DNA of 64,000 bases from Bacillus sp. FJAT-29790 (GCF_019039215.1 NZ_JAHNZZ010000001.1:2645598-2709597); one strand, 5' to 3'. Shown: positions 45,419 to 55,410, counted from the stretch's first letter. Numbers and translations: made by a program. The notes: a model not told the origin generated them from the sequence alone.

Positions 45419-45917
45419 CCTCCTTTAAAAGCAAATTTAGTTTTTTTACTGCGCGAAAATAAGTGACGTTCACTTTGTTAGCAGTCCAGCCCAAAACCTG
45501 CCCCGCTTCTTCTGACGATAGCTCGGCGATTCCTCGAAGAAGGACAACATCGCGATAGCTTGTTTTTAATTGATTAATGGCCTCGTATAATTGGGCAAAT
45601 TCTGCTTTCTTTATCAATGAATCTTCCGTTAAGACAGAATCCTTTTCATGTGTATGTCTCGATAATTTGTCTTTCAGGCTTTGCCATACATTTCTTTTTC
45701 TATAGGAATCAATAGCTGAATTGCGCGCAATCGAAATAAGCCATGTTTTCGGGTTCGAATCGTGCCTAAAGCTTCGAAATGACTGCAAGGCTCTTAAAAA
45801 CGTATCTTGCACAAGGTCTTCAACATCCCTGGTACCTGTAAAATAAACAAGATAATTAGTAATATCTCTTTCATATTCATAAAACCATTTTTCCACTTGC
45901 CGGCCGGCATCAATCAA
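45390..45917 (-). CDS. ECF-type RNA polymerase sigma factor
   Basis: 175 residues with sigma-2 (DVEDLVQDTFLRALQSF, about 31-47) and sigma-4 (about 110-165, with LSSEEAGQVLGWTANKVNVT). Probable TTG start after AAGGGA. It forms a pair with the overlapping membrane protein. The regulon cannot be inferred. Confidence 0.85.
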   Translation of the reverse strand: MIDAGRQVEKWFYEYERDITNYLVYFTGTRDVEDLVQDTFLRALQSFRSFRHDSNPKTWLISIARNSAIDSYRKRNVWQSLKDKLSRHTHEKDSVLTEDSLIKKAEFAQLYEAINQLKTSYRDVVLLRGIAELSSEEAGQVLGWTANKVNVTYFRAVKKLNLLLKEDEQDAASFR

Positions 45918-46059
45918 GTCCCTTCCCCCCTTTGTAAATAAGACGGAGCTTATGAATTTATATTACAGTTATTAAGAGTCATATAGTATGAATACTTTTT
46001 CGTTAGAGGAAATAGTTTTGTTTCTGGGGATATTTTCGGGAATATCAGCTTTTAAGCAT

Positions 46060-46096
46060 AAAAATGCGCCTAGAACAAGTCTAGGCGCCGAAATAT
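46060..46096 (-). terminator. Terminator of the acetyltransferase gene
   Basis: Stem GCGCCTAGA/TCTAGGCGC with a T-rich run on the minus strand, downstream of the maa-like gene. Confidence 0.8.
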
Positions 46097-46150
46097 TAAT
46101 CGATTTCAATTTTCAACAAATTGATGCTTTATCTTTCTAACCTCAAGATA

Positions 46151-46717
46151 TTATATGGAAATATTTTTAATAACTTTTGCTGGGTTTCCTCCAACCATCA
46201 CATTGCTTGGAACATCTTTCGTCACGATTGCTCCTGAGGCGATTACTGCATTGTCCCCGATTGTGACACCTGGATTTATTACCGCTTTACCTCCAATCCA
46301 AACATTATTTCCAATTACGATAGACTTCCCAAATTCTTTTCCGGAATTCCGTTCTAATGGATTTATCGGATGGGTAGCTGTATAAATATGAACACTAGGC
46401 GCTAGTAAACAATTGTCTCCTATACGTACTTCACATACATCTAGAATGATACAATCAAAATTCGCATAAAAGTTTTCACCAACGTGAATATTATACCCGT
46501 AATCACATCGAAAAGTAGGTTCAATATATAGATTCTCACCAGTCGATCCAAAAAGCTCTTTTAGAATTTTTTTCCGTTGTTCATGTTCTGTCTCGATCGT
46601 TTGGTTAAATAATCGGGTTAATCTCCGAGCACTTTCTCGTTCTTTAAGCAATTCCGGATCAGTAGCAAGGTAATCCTCACCGTTTAACATTTTTTCTTTT
46701 TCCGTTTTAGTATTCAT
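46151..46717 (-). CDS. maa: Maltose O-acetyltransferase-like enzyme
   Basis: 188 residues of the hexapeptide acetyltransferase fold. A helical N-terminal Mac domain ([20 protein letters not shown]) leads the beta-helix ([37 protein letters not shown]), with catalytic His in [11 protein letters not shown] (about 115). It acetylates sugars such as maltose or glucose using acetyl-CoA. Closest by name to maa/lacA types; the precise acceptor is not certain. Confidence 0.82.
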   Translation of the reverse strand: MNTKTEKEKMLNGEDYLATDPELLKERESARRLTRLFNQTIETEHEQRKKILKELFGSTGENLYIEPTFRCDYGYNIHVGENFYANFDCIILDVCEVRIGDNCLLAPSVHIYTATHPINPLERNSGKEFGKSIVIGNNVWIGGKAVINPGVTIGDNAVIASGAIVTKDVPSNVMVGGNPAKVIKNISI

Positions 46718-47028
46718 AACCTTTCCCTTTCATATTGAATTTCAATCTGTTGGTCCGTTTGGCAATCTCACTGCATTAACTAAAAATGTAATAAGTATTA
46801 AGTAGACAGCAAAATAAGCAAATTTATTATCGAAAGAAATGATAATAGGCTTTTTGGCCGCAGAACTTGCAGTACATATTTTCTAAGTATATTTTTTTGA
46901 TATGGGGAAGATAGATCTTCCTTAACGCTTGGGTAACATGTTTTTGACAGGAAACATCCGTTTCGCCCCCTAAATTAATCTCTTAAAACTACGGCCACCC
47001 CTCTGTTTAATCATTAGGGATAGATAAG

Positions 47029-47070
47029 GAAAGCCACTTGAATGAATCATTCAGGTGGCTTTATTTTTTC
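47029..47070. terminator. Terminator at end of PhyH operon
   Basis: Near-perfect stem AAAGCCACTTGAATGA/TCATTCAGGTGGCTTT beside the PhyH stop. The T-run is stronger on the plus strand. The remaining 46718-47083 gap shows nothing else. Confidence 0.7.
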
Positions 47071-47083
47071 TTTCAATACATTT

Positions 47084-48001
47084 CTACCATTTTTTCATGC
47101 CTAATAATTTTTCACCTAGTTCTGTAAGATTAGCTCTATTATATCTTTCTTGTTCCCAATTACGAGGATCTCCAGGGAAAGCGGCGCCTTCAGGTTTAAC
47201 TCTTTCACTCCAAGAACCGATTCTCGATTCTCTTAATTGTTCGTTCTCTTCTTGCGCAGGGAACATAGAGATATATTGTGCCAACCGAGGCTTATCAGAA
47301 TAATTTGGCCGGATGCCATGGGGTTGCATGCTATTGAATATCATTAGATCGCCGGCCTTTGTAACCACTTTAGTAGGGGTAAATCCTGTTGTATCAGGTT
47401 TGTATGGATCCCTGTCAGCAGGCTGTGTTTTTACCCATTCATCAAAACTCCTGTAAAGTTCAGGAATACATTGGAATCCGCCCATATCTACATCCGTATC
47501 GACTAAAGATAAAACTCCCTGCACGTTCACAGGAATCGGATCTAAGGATGTATCTATATCCCAGTGAATGAATCCTTTATATTCATGGCCAGGCTTGATA
47601 GGTAGATTTAAATTGCATCGATCAATACTCGCCCATAATTTTTCTGTTCCCCAAATATCAACAAAAGCATTGTAAACTTTCTCGTGCATGCGATTGTCCC
47701 ACAAGTACTGATGGTTATATAACTCAACCATTCCGGTATTCATAAGCTCTTTCATTTGCATTTCTCGGCGTGGAGTGGTGTACCAAGTGGAAGGATCTTT
47801 AGGGTCCTTTTCTTCAAACTCCCAGATCAAATTCACCAATCGATCGATATGATCTTTTGGAATAGCCTCACGAATGATAACATATCCGTTCTCCTTCCAA
47901 AATTTCCAATCTTCTTCACTCAGCACCCTTAACGGTTCATTATTTGCACGTTCATTTAATGATGTGTTAATTTCGAGTATATTATTTAGTTGTTTTTTCA
48001 T
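47084..48001 (-). CDS. PhyH-type Fe(II)/2-oxoglutarate dioxygenase
   Basis: 305 residues of the phytanoyl-CoA dioxygenase family. The iron ligands are His146 and Asp148 (HWDID) and His228 (MQPHGIRPN), with Arg239 as likely 2-oxoglutarate contact. Family members hydroxylate small molecules such as acids, amino-acid derivatives or natural products. It is the last gene of an operon with an RbsABC-type importer, 45 bases after the binding protein. It probably acts on the imported compound (inference). GGGGAGG precedes the ATG. Confidence 0.83.
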   Translation of the reverse strand: MKKQLNNILEINTSLNERANNEPLRVLSEEDWKFWKENGYVIIREAIPKDHIDRLVNLIWEFEEKDPKDPSTWYTTPRREMQMKELMNTGMVELYNHQYLWDNRMHEKVYNAFVDIWGTEKLWASIDRCNLNLPIKPGHEYKGFIHWDIDTSLDPIPVNVQGVLSLVDTDVDMGGFQCIPELYRSFDEWVKTQPADRDPYKPDTTGFTPTKVVTKAGDLMIFNSMQPHGIRPNYSDKPRLAQYISMFPAQEENEQLRESRIGSWSERVKPEGAAFPGDPRNWEQERYNRANLTELGEKLLGMKKW

Positions 48002-48046
48002 ATTAAAATCCTCCCCACTATAATTAACATATTCTCCGATAACCTT

Positions 48047-48994
48047 TTAATTGAAATCTGATAAATTTTCCTTAGTAATCAATTGGAATGGAATCATGTT
48101 ATCTTTCTTCACTTCTTCTCCTTTTCCGGCTTTAAATGCAATATCAACTGCTATTTCCCCTTGTGTTTCTACATCTTGAAATACCGTTCCCGAAAGATCT
48201 CCTGCTTCGATTGACTTCAGTGCGTCGGGAATCGCATCGATTCCAATAACCTTTGTATCTTTTAATTTACCTGCTGCGCTTAATGCCTTTACTGCCCCTA
48301 ATGCCATTTCATCGTTTTGAGCTGCGATTGCATCAAGTTTATGTGTTTGTAACCAGTTCTCTGTTAGTGCGAGCGCTTCCTCTCGAGACCAGTTCGCGGT
48401 TTGCTCAGCAGCAACTTTAATGTCAGGGTAATTTTCTAAAATTTGATAGTTCCCCTCAGTTCTGTTGATTTCAGCTGAATTTCCATTGGGCCCATGGATA
48501 ATGGCAATGGTTCCTTTTCCACCTAACACCCCTGCGATATACTCCATCTCTATTTTTCCTGCTTCCACATCGTCGGATCCAACATGTGCTGTCACTTTAT
48601 CTTGATTGGAAACGACTGCTAGGACGGTAATAAGTGGAATCCCAGCGTTTGCTGCTAGATCAACAACTGGAGCACTGCCATTCCTATCGGCAGGATTTAA
48701 GATAATGGCATCGACTTTTTGATTGATTAGATTCTCTACTTGGCTAATTTGATTTTCAGCCTTTCCTTGGCCATCTGATTCTATTAACTTAATCCCTGCT
48801 TGTTCAGCATGTTTTCTAATTGAATCCTGCAATGCTACAATATATTCATTTTGTAAATTTTGGTATAAAACCCCGATTTTTATAGTCTTTTCCTTCGAAT
48901 CCCCCCCTACCTGATCTGTTACTTTACCTGAACATCCGCTTAAGATGGTGGTAACTGATAATAGAATTAAAAATAATACCTTCACACTTTTCAT
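48047..48994 (-). CDS. RbsB-type substrate-binding lipoprotein
   Basis: About 315 residues from ATG at 48994 after GGAGGAAG. The lipobox is ILSGC (about residue 19). The two-domain periplasmic-binding-protein fold begins IKIGVLYQNLQNEYIVALQD. It captures a sugar-like or related small molecule for the importer. The ligand is unknown. Confidence 0.86.
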   Translation of the reverse strand: MKSVKVLFLILLSVTTILSGCSGKVTDQVGGDSKEKTIKIGVLYQNLQNEYIVALQDSIRKHAEQAGIKLIESDGQGKAENQISQVENLINQKVDAIILNPADRNGSAPVVDLAANAGIPLITVLAVVSNQDKVTAHVGSDDVEAGKIEMEYIAGVLGGKGTIAIIHGPNGNSAEINRTEGNYQILENYPDIKVAAEQTANWSREEALALTENWLQTHKLDAIAAQNDEMALGAVKALSAAGKLKDTKVIGIDAIPDALKSIEAGDLSGTVFQDVETQGEIAVDIAFKAGKGEEVKKDNMIPFQLITKENLSDFN

Positions 48995-49016
48995 ACATTC
49001 ACTTCCTCCATTTTTA

Positions 49017-50027
49017 TTATTGCTGATTCTTTTTATCAAGTAGAACGGCAATGACAATGATGGCTCCTTTTAAAATTTGCTGATAATAAGAGGAGACATT
49101 CAGTAAGTCTAAGCCATTATTCATCACACCTATTATCAAAACACCAATAAGTGTACCGAAGATGCTTCCCACCCCGCCAAACAGACTTGTTCCTCCAATA
49201 ACTACAGCGGCAATGGCATCCAATTCATACCCCTGGCCCAAAACCGGTGAACCTGACATGATCCGAGACGAGAGAATCATACCGGCGATTCCAGCTAACA
49301 ATCCTGCAATGGAATACACACTAATTTTGATAAAGGTAACATTTATGCCTGATAGCTTAGCAGATTGCTCATTTCCCCCTGTTGCAAATACATATCGGCC
49401 GAATACAGTGAATTTGAGAAGAAAAATGCCGATCAATACGACAACAATAAAGGTTATGACCGGAATTGGCAGATTCAAAAAGGACCCGCTTCCTATATGG
49501 TTATAAGCATCACTAAGCCCAATCACAGGTCGGCCATCTGTATAAACCATCGCAAAGCCTCTAGCTGCCGTCATCATTCCTAAGGTTGCAATAAAGGGTG
49601 CCACTTTCCATTTAGCAATTAGAACACCATTGATCATTCCGCACGCTAACCCGACAAACATCCCGATCAGAATAGGTATTAAAAGTGAATGACCGCTGTC
49701 CACTTGGGCAAAACTTGCAGCAACAACGGCCGACAACGCCATAATCGATCCTACAGAAAGGTCAATCCCTCCAGTTATAATGACGAAGGACATTCCGATC
49801 GCAACAATTCCAATAATAGATACTTGCCGTAAAATGTTAATAATATTGGAGGTTGTTAAAAACGATTCCGAGGAAATCGATAGGATAATAAACAAGATGG
49901 CAAAAGCAATATAAATCCCGTATTTAGCAAAAAGCTTTCCCACGCTGTCTCTATTCATCTCTGACTTCGAATTTACTAAAGTGCCTATTAGACTATATTT
50001 TGCTACTTCTTCTTTTTGAGGATTCAT
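49017..50027 (-). CDS. RbsC-type ABC permease
   Basis: 336 residues from ATG at 50027, overlapping the ATPase stop (ATGA). About 8-10 membrane segments; the RbsC-type GGIDLSVGSIMAL and GGNEQSAKLSGI segments are present. Forms the membrane channel of the importer. Confidence 0.88.
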   Translation of the reverse strand: MNPQKEEVAKYSLIGTLVNSKSEMNRDSVGKLFAKYGIYIAFAILFIILSISSESFLTTSNIINILRQVSIIGIVAIGMSFVIITGGIDLSVGSIMALSAVVAASFAQVDSGHSLLIPILIGMFVGLACGMINGVLIAKWKVAPFIATLGMMTAARGFAMVYTDGRPVIGLSDAYNHIGSGSFLNLPIPVITFIVVVLIGIFLLKFTVFGRYVFATGGNEQSAKLSGINVTFIKISVYSIAGLLAGIAGMILSSRIMSGSPVLGQGYELDAIAAVVIGGTSLFGGVGSIFGTLIGVLIIGVMNNGLDLLNVSSYYQQILKGAIIVIAVLLDKKNQQ

Positions 50028-51559
50028 CCGATTTTTTCTCCTTTCTGAGCACCCGCACAGCATGCCATAATTTTCTCTTGATCAAACTCCTCTCTAGTAA
50101 ACTCCCCGGTCAACCTTCCATTACTTATGACAATGATACGATCACAAATTCCAAACAACTCAGGCATCTCAGAGGAAATGACAATTGTTGATTTCCCTTT
50201 ATTTGCGTATTCGCTAATGATTTTATATATTTCTGCCTTTGCTCCAATATCTATTCCTCTAGTAGGTTCATCCAATACAAGTATCTCTGGATTATTTAAT
50301 AGCCATTTGGCAATGACAATCTTTTGCTGATTACCTCCACTTAGATTTTTTACGAGCATATTCCTATTAGGAGTTTTGATCTTTAATGTTTTTATCTGTT
50401 CATCTACCTCATGGCATTCCTTTTTTCTTGAAATAATTTTTTTAAAATAAGTGTATTTCGGTAAATTTACTAGACTAATATTATTTTTTACGGATCCTGA
50501 TAAATTTAAGCCCGTTTGTTTTCTATCTTCAGTTATTAAAGCCATTCCATTATTAATCGCATGTTTTGGATGCTTATGGATTACCCTTTTTTGATTAATA
50601 TAAATTTCTCCACTATTTGGAGGATGTACACCAAAAATACTCTCTACTATCTCTGTCCTTCCTGCTCCAACAAGTCCGGCAATACCAACAATTTCTCCAC
50701 GATGAACTCGAAAGGAAATGTTTTCAAAACTTCCCCTTCTAGTAAGATTTTTAACTTCCAAACAAACTTCTTGAGTTTTTGATGATTTCGTTTGATAGAC
50801 ATCCTTTAATTCTCTTCCAACCATTAAGGAAATAAGCAAGTCATTATTTAACTCCGACGCTCTCTTACTATCGATAAAACACCCGTCTCTTAAGATCGTT
50901 ATTTTATCTGCGATTTTAAAAATCTCGTCCATTTTATGAGAAATATAGATAATTGACTTCCCTTGAGATTTCAGCGCTTTAATGATGTCAAACAACTTTC
51001 CAACTTCTCTTTCAGTGATTGCTGAAGTTGGTTCATCCATCACGATGATATCCGAATGATTCGAAACCGCTTTAAGTATTTCTACCATTTGCCTATCTGA
51101 TACAGAAAGTGAGGACATTTTCTTATCTGGGTCCAAGTGAATATTTAGACGTTGAAATAATTTATAGGCTTTTTCTTTTTGGCTTTTTTTATTAATTACC
51201 TTTGTCCATCTATAACAAGGCTCTCTCCCAAGAAAGATATTTTCCGCAATTGTCATTTCGGAAATAAAACTCAGCTCTTGATGAATCATACTAACTCCAT
51301 AAAGTAACGAATCGCTAGGATTATTGAACTCGACTTTTTTCCCTTTTATAAATATTTCCCCCTCATCCGGCTTATGAATACCTGCAAGGATTTTCATTAG
51401 AGTAGATTTTCCAGCTCCATTTTCACCCATGAGTGCATGTACTTCCCCTTTTTTTACGCTAAGGGATATACAATCTAGTGCTTTAACACCAGGGAATGAT
51501 TTATAAATATTTCTCATTTCAAGGGCATATTCATTCTCCGGTTTGATCAAATTAATCAT
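50024..51559 (-). CDS. RbsA-type double ATPase of sugar importer
   Basis: 511 residues with two ABC cassettes. The first has Walker A GENGAGKST (about 44-52) and DEPTSAITERE; the second has degenerate GLVGAGRTE (about 292-300) and a good signature LSGGNQQKI, then DEPTRGIDIGAK. This is the RbsA/MglA architecture. First gene of a four-gene operon with AraC control likely. Confidence 0.9.
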   Translation of the reverse strand: MINLIKPENEYALEMRNIYKSFPGVKALDCISLSVKKGEVHALMGENGAGKSTLMKILAGIHKPDEGEIFIKGKKVEFNNPSDSLLYGVSMIHQELSFISEMTIAENIFLGREPCYRWTKVINKKSQKEKAYKLFQRLNIHLDPDKKMSSLSVSDRQMVEILKAVSNHSDIIVMDEPTSAITEREVGKLFDIIKALKSQGKSIIYISHKMDEIFKIADKITILRDGCFIDSKRASELNNDLLISLMVGRELKDVYQTKSSKTQEVCLEVKNLTRRGSFENISFRVHRGEIVGIAGLVGAGRTEIVESIFGVHPPNSGEIYINQKRVIHKHPKHAINNGMALITEDRKQTGLNLSGSVKNNISLVNLPKYTYFKKIISRKKECHEVDEQIKTLKIKTPNRNMLVKNLSGGNQQKIVIAKWLLNNPEILVLDEPTRGIDIGAKAEIYKIISEYANKGKSTIVISSEMPELFGICDRIIVISNGRLTGEFTREEFDQEKIMACCAGAQKGEKIG

Positions 51560-51671
51560 CCCCCTTATTGTGTTATTAAACTTCCAACTTTATTTAAAAT
51601 ATGAGTCTTCAGAATGAATTTTTAATAATATGATTATTTTGAATATTACTATTCCGGTAGTGTCTATACAA

Positions 51672-51717
51672 TTAACTATCTTGTTTTACTGACCAAAAAA
51701 CTTAACTATCTTGTTTT
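51672..51717. promoter_or_regulatory. Direct-repeat operator, candidate AraC site
   Basis: TTAACTATCTTGTTTT occurs exactly twice, at 51672-51687 and 51702-51717, 30 bp apart (close to three helical turns). It lies between the importer operon and the divergent AraC gene, the arrangement typical for an AraC-family operator. The rest of the 51560-52081 gap is AT-rich. Confidence 0.6.
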
Positions 51718-52081
51718 TCATAAATTGTATTTAGGAATTAAAAATGTAAATAAAGGGGGTTCATACTGAGAAATGCGAAATTATAGTCCTGAATAATTCA
51801 AAAAAAGCGATTAAACTAACCTTTTGTACATAATTTTTAATTTTAACATTAACATATAGACAATTATTTTGATTTACTTAATAATTTGAAATAGTTAAAT
51901 ATATTGTTATAATAAAAATAAATATATACAATCTTGCTATTTGCAAACAATACATTCATGAGTGTCTGCTCTCAACCAAGAATGTAAATGTCGGTCGATT
52001 TACTTTCACTGCGCTAGTTTTTTATATCCGTTAACAGCAAAAAACATTAATTAGTTAGAGAAAATATTAATGGAGGGCATG

Positions 52082-52978
52082 ATGAATAACACAATTGATG
52101 AAGAGCCTATGAATCTATCCTTAGAGCAGGAATATTTAAACAAACCATTAAAATTCCAGAAACCTCCTGTACTCGTTTATGCCGGACAAGTTGGTGGAAA
52201 TCCGGATTGGAATTTTCCAAGCCACAAGCATGACGATGTAAGTGAGATCGTCTATATAAGTAAAGGTGAAGGGACTTTTATCATAAATAACGTAACCTAC
52301 ACTGCGAAGGAAGGGGATATTCTTATCTATAATTCGGGGGTTATTCATGAAGAGTATTCGAATCCTAAAAATCCGCTCAATACGTATTTTTGTGGTGTTT
52401 CCAATTTATTGATTGATGGTATGAAAGAACTTTGGATTGTTCCTTCAAATATTGAACCAATTATTCGAAAAAATAAATATTCAAATCGAATTGAATCCTA
52501 TCTTGCGGATATTTTTGAAGAGTCGTCTCTTCAAGCCGCAGAATTCGATATCATTTGTCAAGGGTTAATTTCATCATTAATCGCGTTAATTCATAGAATA
52601 CTGAAGTTCCAAAGGATTAGGAGTAATTTAGGAGAACCACGAACTCTGGCTTCTCGGATTAAAGAATATATAGATAAAAACTATAAAAAAAACATCACAC
52701 TAAATGACATTGCTGATGACCTCTACATTAACAAGTATTACCTCTCTCATATTTTTAAAGAAGAAATGAAAAATTCACCTATCAATTACCTAATTAATCG
52801 ACGAATTGGAGAGGCAAAGAGTTTACTTGTAGCTACGGATTTAAAAGTGTGGGAAATAGCAAGAATTGTCGGTTACGAAAACTCGAACTATTTTACTTTG
52901 CTATTCAAAAAAATGACTGGGGAATCACCAAGACAGTTTAAATTAAATCATAAAAAGAAACTGTTTTATCATAAATAA
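52082..52978 (+). CDS. AraC-family transcriptional regulator
   Basis: About 298 residues. The N-terminus is a cupin sensor (SHKHDDVSEIVYISKGEGTF, about 45-64). The C-terminus (about 195-290) has two helix-turn-helix units (ITLNDIADDLYINKYYLSHI; VWEIARIVGYENSNYF). An RBS GGAGGG precedes the ATG at 52082; an earlier in-frame ATG at 52070 is unlikely. Probable activator of the divergent transporter-PhyH operon. Confidence 0.85.
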   Translation: MNNTIDEEPMNLSLEQEYLNKPLKFQKPPVLVYAGQVGGNPDWNFPSHKHDDVSEIVYISKGEGTFIINNVTYTAKEGDILIYNSGVIHEEYSNPKNPLNTYFCGVSNLLIDGMKELWIVPSNIEPIIRKNKYSNRIESYLADIFEESSLQAAEFDIICQGLISSLIALIHRILKFQRIRSNLGEPRTLASRIKEYIDKNYKKNITLNDIADDLYINKYYLSHIFKEEMKNSPINYLINRRIGEAKSLLVATDLKVWEIARIVGYENSNYFTLLFKKMTGESPRQFKLNHKKKLFYHK

Positions 52979-52984
52979 AGGCTG

Positions 52985-53115
52985 TGTTAGAGAATAATGT
53001 TGTAAATGGAGACTAGCGGGTGATTTTGCCGGAGAGAGCCTTTTGAACAAAAACGAGAACCATCTCTCGGAAGGTAAAGCGACCCGCGTGTCTATTAGTA
53101 ACATTTTTTAAAAAA
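52985..53115. repeat. Palindromic repeat, family 2 (copy 2)
   Basis: AATGTTGTAAATGGAGACTAGCGGGTG through CTCTCGGAAGGTAAAGCGACCCGCGTG and closing AGTAACATT (read as several short pieces). GAGAGAG and CTCTCGG arms form a hairpin. The rest of 53116-53355 shows no gene. Confidence 0.8.
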
Positions 53116-53355
53116 TCGCACATAAATCCCTATTATCGACGCATTACTTTACTTAAACAGATATTATTGGATAATGTTCCAAACTAGACAGGGATTTTAT
53201 GTCCAATAAAAGGCTCCTTTAATAAATCACATAACCGGTTTGGCTTCATTATAGTGTTGGTTTTGGAGTCTAAGTATTTTCTTATAAACTCAAATGTAAC
53301 TTTAAACTTTGCGCCTCACTTACCTCTTTTTTTACCATTACATCCTGGTATTTTC

Positions 53356-54147
53356 CTAATCATTCAGTCTTTTTTTCATCCAGGCTGTTAAGTCACTAAC
53401 GACTTTCCGGTTGACATCCGGTGGGAAATAGTGGGTAAACGCTTGAAAATACCAGCTTTCCACTTCTTTATTAAGTTCTTTCAATCTTTTCTCAAGACGG
53501 TAGGCGTGTTCAACCGAAACATTATCGTCCTTTTCTCCATGGATGATCAAAACAGGCGCATGAAGCTTTTCCAATTGAAAAAGAGGGGTCCGGTACTTAT
53601 ATTGTTCTGGGAACTTAGTCGGTGTCCCGCCAATTACCCTCTTCATCATCCTCCGTAAATCCTTTCGCTCAACATACGTGAGAAACATATCACTGACCCC
53701 GCCCCACGAAACAACTGATTTAGCTTCCGGAAACTCGATTGCGGTTAATAAGGCCATCACCCCACCTCTAGAAAATCCGAATATATGGATCCCTTTTACC
53801 CGTGGATGTGATTGGAGAATAGTAAAGGCGGAGAAGGCGTCATGCCGATCCTCTCCGGCAAAGTCCTCATTTCCTTCCCCTCCCTGATTTCCTCTATAAA
53901 AAGGAGCAAAAACAATAAATCCCTCTGAAGCGAATTGAACGATTCTCGCTGCTCTCACTTTGCCTACATTTTTAATTCCTCCGCGCAGATAAAGAAACCC
54001 ATCATATATTTCGTCATTCTTTGGCTCAGCCAGCAATCCCTTTACTTTTAAACCGTCCGAGTAATAGGTAACAACTGATAATTCGATATTCGGATTGGGG
54101 GAAGGGTATTTCTGCTTGCTGATGATTTCTCCATTCAATCTTTTCAT
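53356..54147 (-). CDS. ytmA: YtmA-like alpha/beta hydrolase (S9-type)
   Basis: 263 residues of the prolyl-oligopeptidase-like hydrolase fold. The nucleophile elbow is GFSRGGVMAL (Ser about 123); an Asp lies in GEKDDNVS (about 205), and a His in THYFPPD (about 242). Position before ytlA matches Bacillus YtmA, of unknown substrate. The start is ATG. Confidence 0.8.
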   Translation of the reverse strand: MKRLNGEIISKQKYPSPNPNIELSVVTYYSDGLKVKGLLAEPKNDEIYDGFLYLRGGIKNVGKVRAARIVQFASEGFIVFAPFYRGNQGGEGNEDFAGEDRHDAFSAFTILQSHPRVKGIHIFGFSRGGVMALLTAIEFPEAKSVVSWGGVSDMFLTYVERKDLRRMMKRVIGGTPTKFPEQYKYRTPLFQLEKLHAPVLIIHGEKDDNVSVEHAYRLEKRLKELNKEVESWYFQAFTHYFPPDVNRKVVSDLTAWMKKRLND

Positions 54148-54169
54148 CTCCTTACAAATAAGTTCAATT

Positions 54170-54280
54170 TAAATTGGCTTTGTCCGATAAACTAATGAAT
54201 TTGGCCGATAAAAGGTTTCAACTGGCCGATATAATTGCAAAAGTGGCCGATAAATGAGAAAAATTGGCCGATATTATTTT
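54170..54280. repeat. TGGCCGATA array, 21-bp period
   Basis: TGTCCGATAA at 54181, then TGGCCGATA at 54202, 54223, 54244 and 54265, exactly 21 bp apart, with varied A/T-rich spacers. It uses the same core as the 20-bp array at 36501. It lies between ytmA and ytlA, which point away from each other. Confidence 0.88.
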
Positions 54281-54414
54281 TATCCATGCTAGAACTCGAG
54301 TCTTTATTATATATAAATAAGTTTTTCATATAGGCATTCACACATTTTTTGCACATTCATACGATATTCTAGGCTCAAAAAACTGATATATTTTTAAACC
54401 AGGAGGTCTTGCTT

Positions 54415-55410
54415 ATGAAAAAATACCTAAGATTTAGCTTTTCCCTATTGTTGATTGCCATTCTTATTATCCCCATTGCTGCATGCAGTAAGGATAAAGT
54501 TCAAAATGTCCGAATTGGTGAAGTAACTCGCTCAATCTTCTATGCCCCTCAATATGTTGCGCTTGAGAAAGGTTTTTTTAAAGAGGAAGGGCTTAATGTC
54601 GAGCTTACTACAACCGCCGGCGGAGATAAAACAATGACAGCTTTGTTGTCAAATAGTATCGATGTTGCCCTTGTCGGCTCTGAAACATCGATTTATGTTT
54701 CTGCACAAGGCTCGAATGATCCGGTAATAAACTTTGCGCAACTTACCCAAACAGACGGCACATTCCTTGTCTCACGTCATAAAATTGAGAACTTCACATG
54801 GGATCAGCTAAAAGGCACAACCTTCCTCGGTCAGCGCAAAGGCGGAATGCCACAAATGGCCGGTGAATTCGTATTGAAAAAGCACGGAATTGATCCACAT
54901 AAAGACTTAAATTTAATCCAGAACATAGATTTTGCTAATATTGCACCTGCCTTCGCATCCGGAACAGGAGAATTTGTCCAACTTTTCGAACCAACTGCAA
55001 GTGTTTTTGAAAAGGAAGGAAAAGGATATATCGTTGCCTCTTTTGGAACGGAATCCGGGCACATCCCATATACCTCGTTCATGACAAAACAAAGCTATAT
55101 TAACAACAATAAAGACACAGTTGAAAAATTTACTCGGGCCATTTATAAAGCCCAGCAATGGGTTGAGACGCACAGTTCAAAAGAAACAGCTGAAGCCATT
55201 AAAGGCTATTTCGATAACACGGAAATGGATATTATCGAAATGGTCGTTGGTCGTTACAAAAGCCAAGGCTCATACGCAACCGATCCTATTTTAGATACAG
55301 AGGAATGGGATAATCTTCAAAATATCATGAATGAAGCTGGTGAACTTCCTAAGCGAGTAGAATATAGCACGCTCGTGAATACAGAAATCGCCAAAGGGAT
55401 AATGAAGTAA
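54415..55410 (+). CDS. ytlA: YtlA: NMT1/THI5-like ABC binding lipoprotein
   Basis: 331 residues from ATG at 54415 after AGGAGGT. The lipobox is AAC (IPIAACSKD, about residue 24). The mature protein has the NMT1/THI5-like binding fold (FYAPQYVALEKGFFKEEGL). It belongs to an importer with ytlC and ytlD. Members bind pyrimidine or sulfonate-type ligands; the true ligand is unknown. Confidence 0.85.
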   Translation: MKKYLRFSFSLLLIAILIIPIAACSKDKVQNVRIGEVTRSIFYAPQYVALEKGFFKEEGLNVELTTTAGGDKTMTALLSNSIDVALVGSETSIYVSAQGSNDPVINFAQLTQTDGTFLVSRHKIENFTWDQLKGTTFLGQRKGGMPQMAGEFVLKKHGIDPHKDLNLIQNIDFANIAPAFASGTGEFVQLFEPTASVFEKEGKGYIVASFGTESGHIPYTSFMTKQSYINNNKDTVEKFTRAIYKAQQWVETHSSKETAEAIKGYFDNTEMDIIEMVVGRYKSQGSYATDPILDTEEWDNLQNIMNEAGELPKRVEYSTLVNTEIAKGIMK

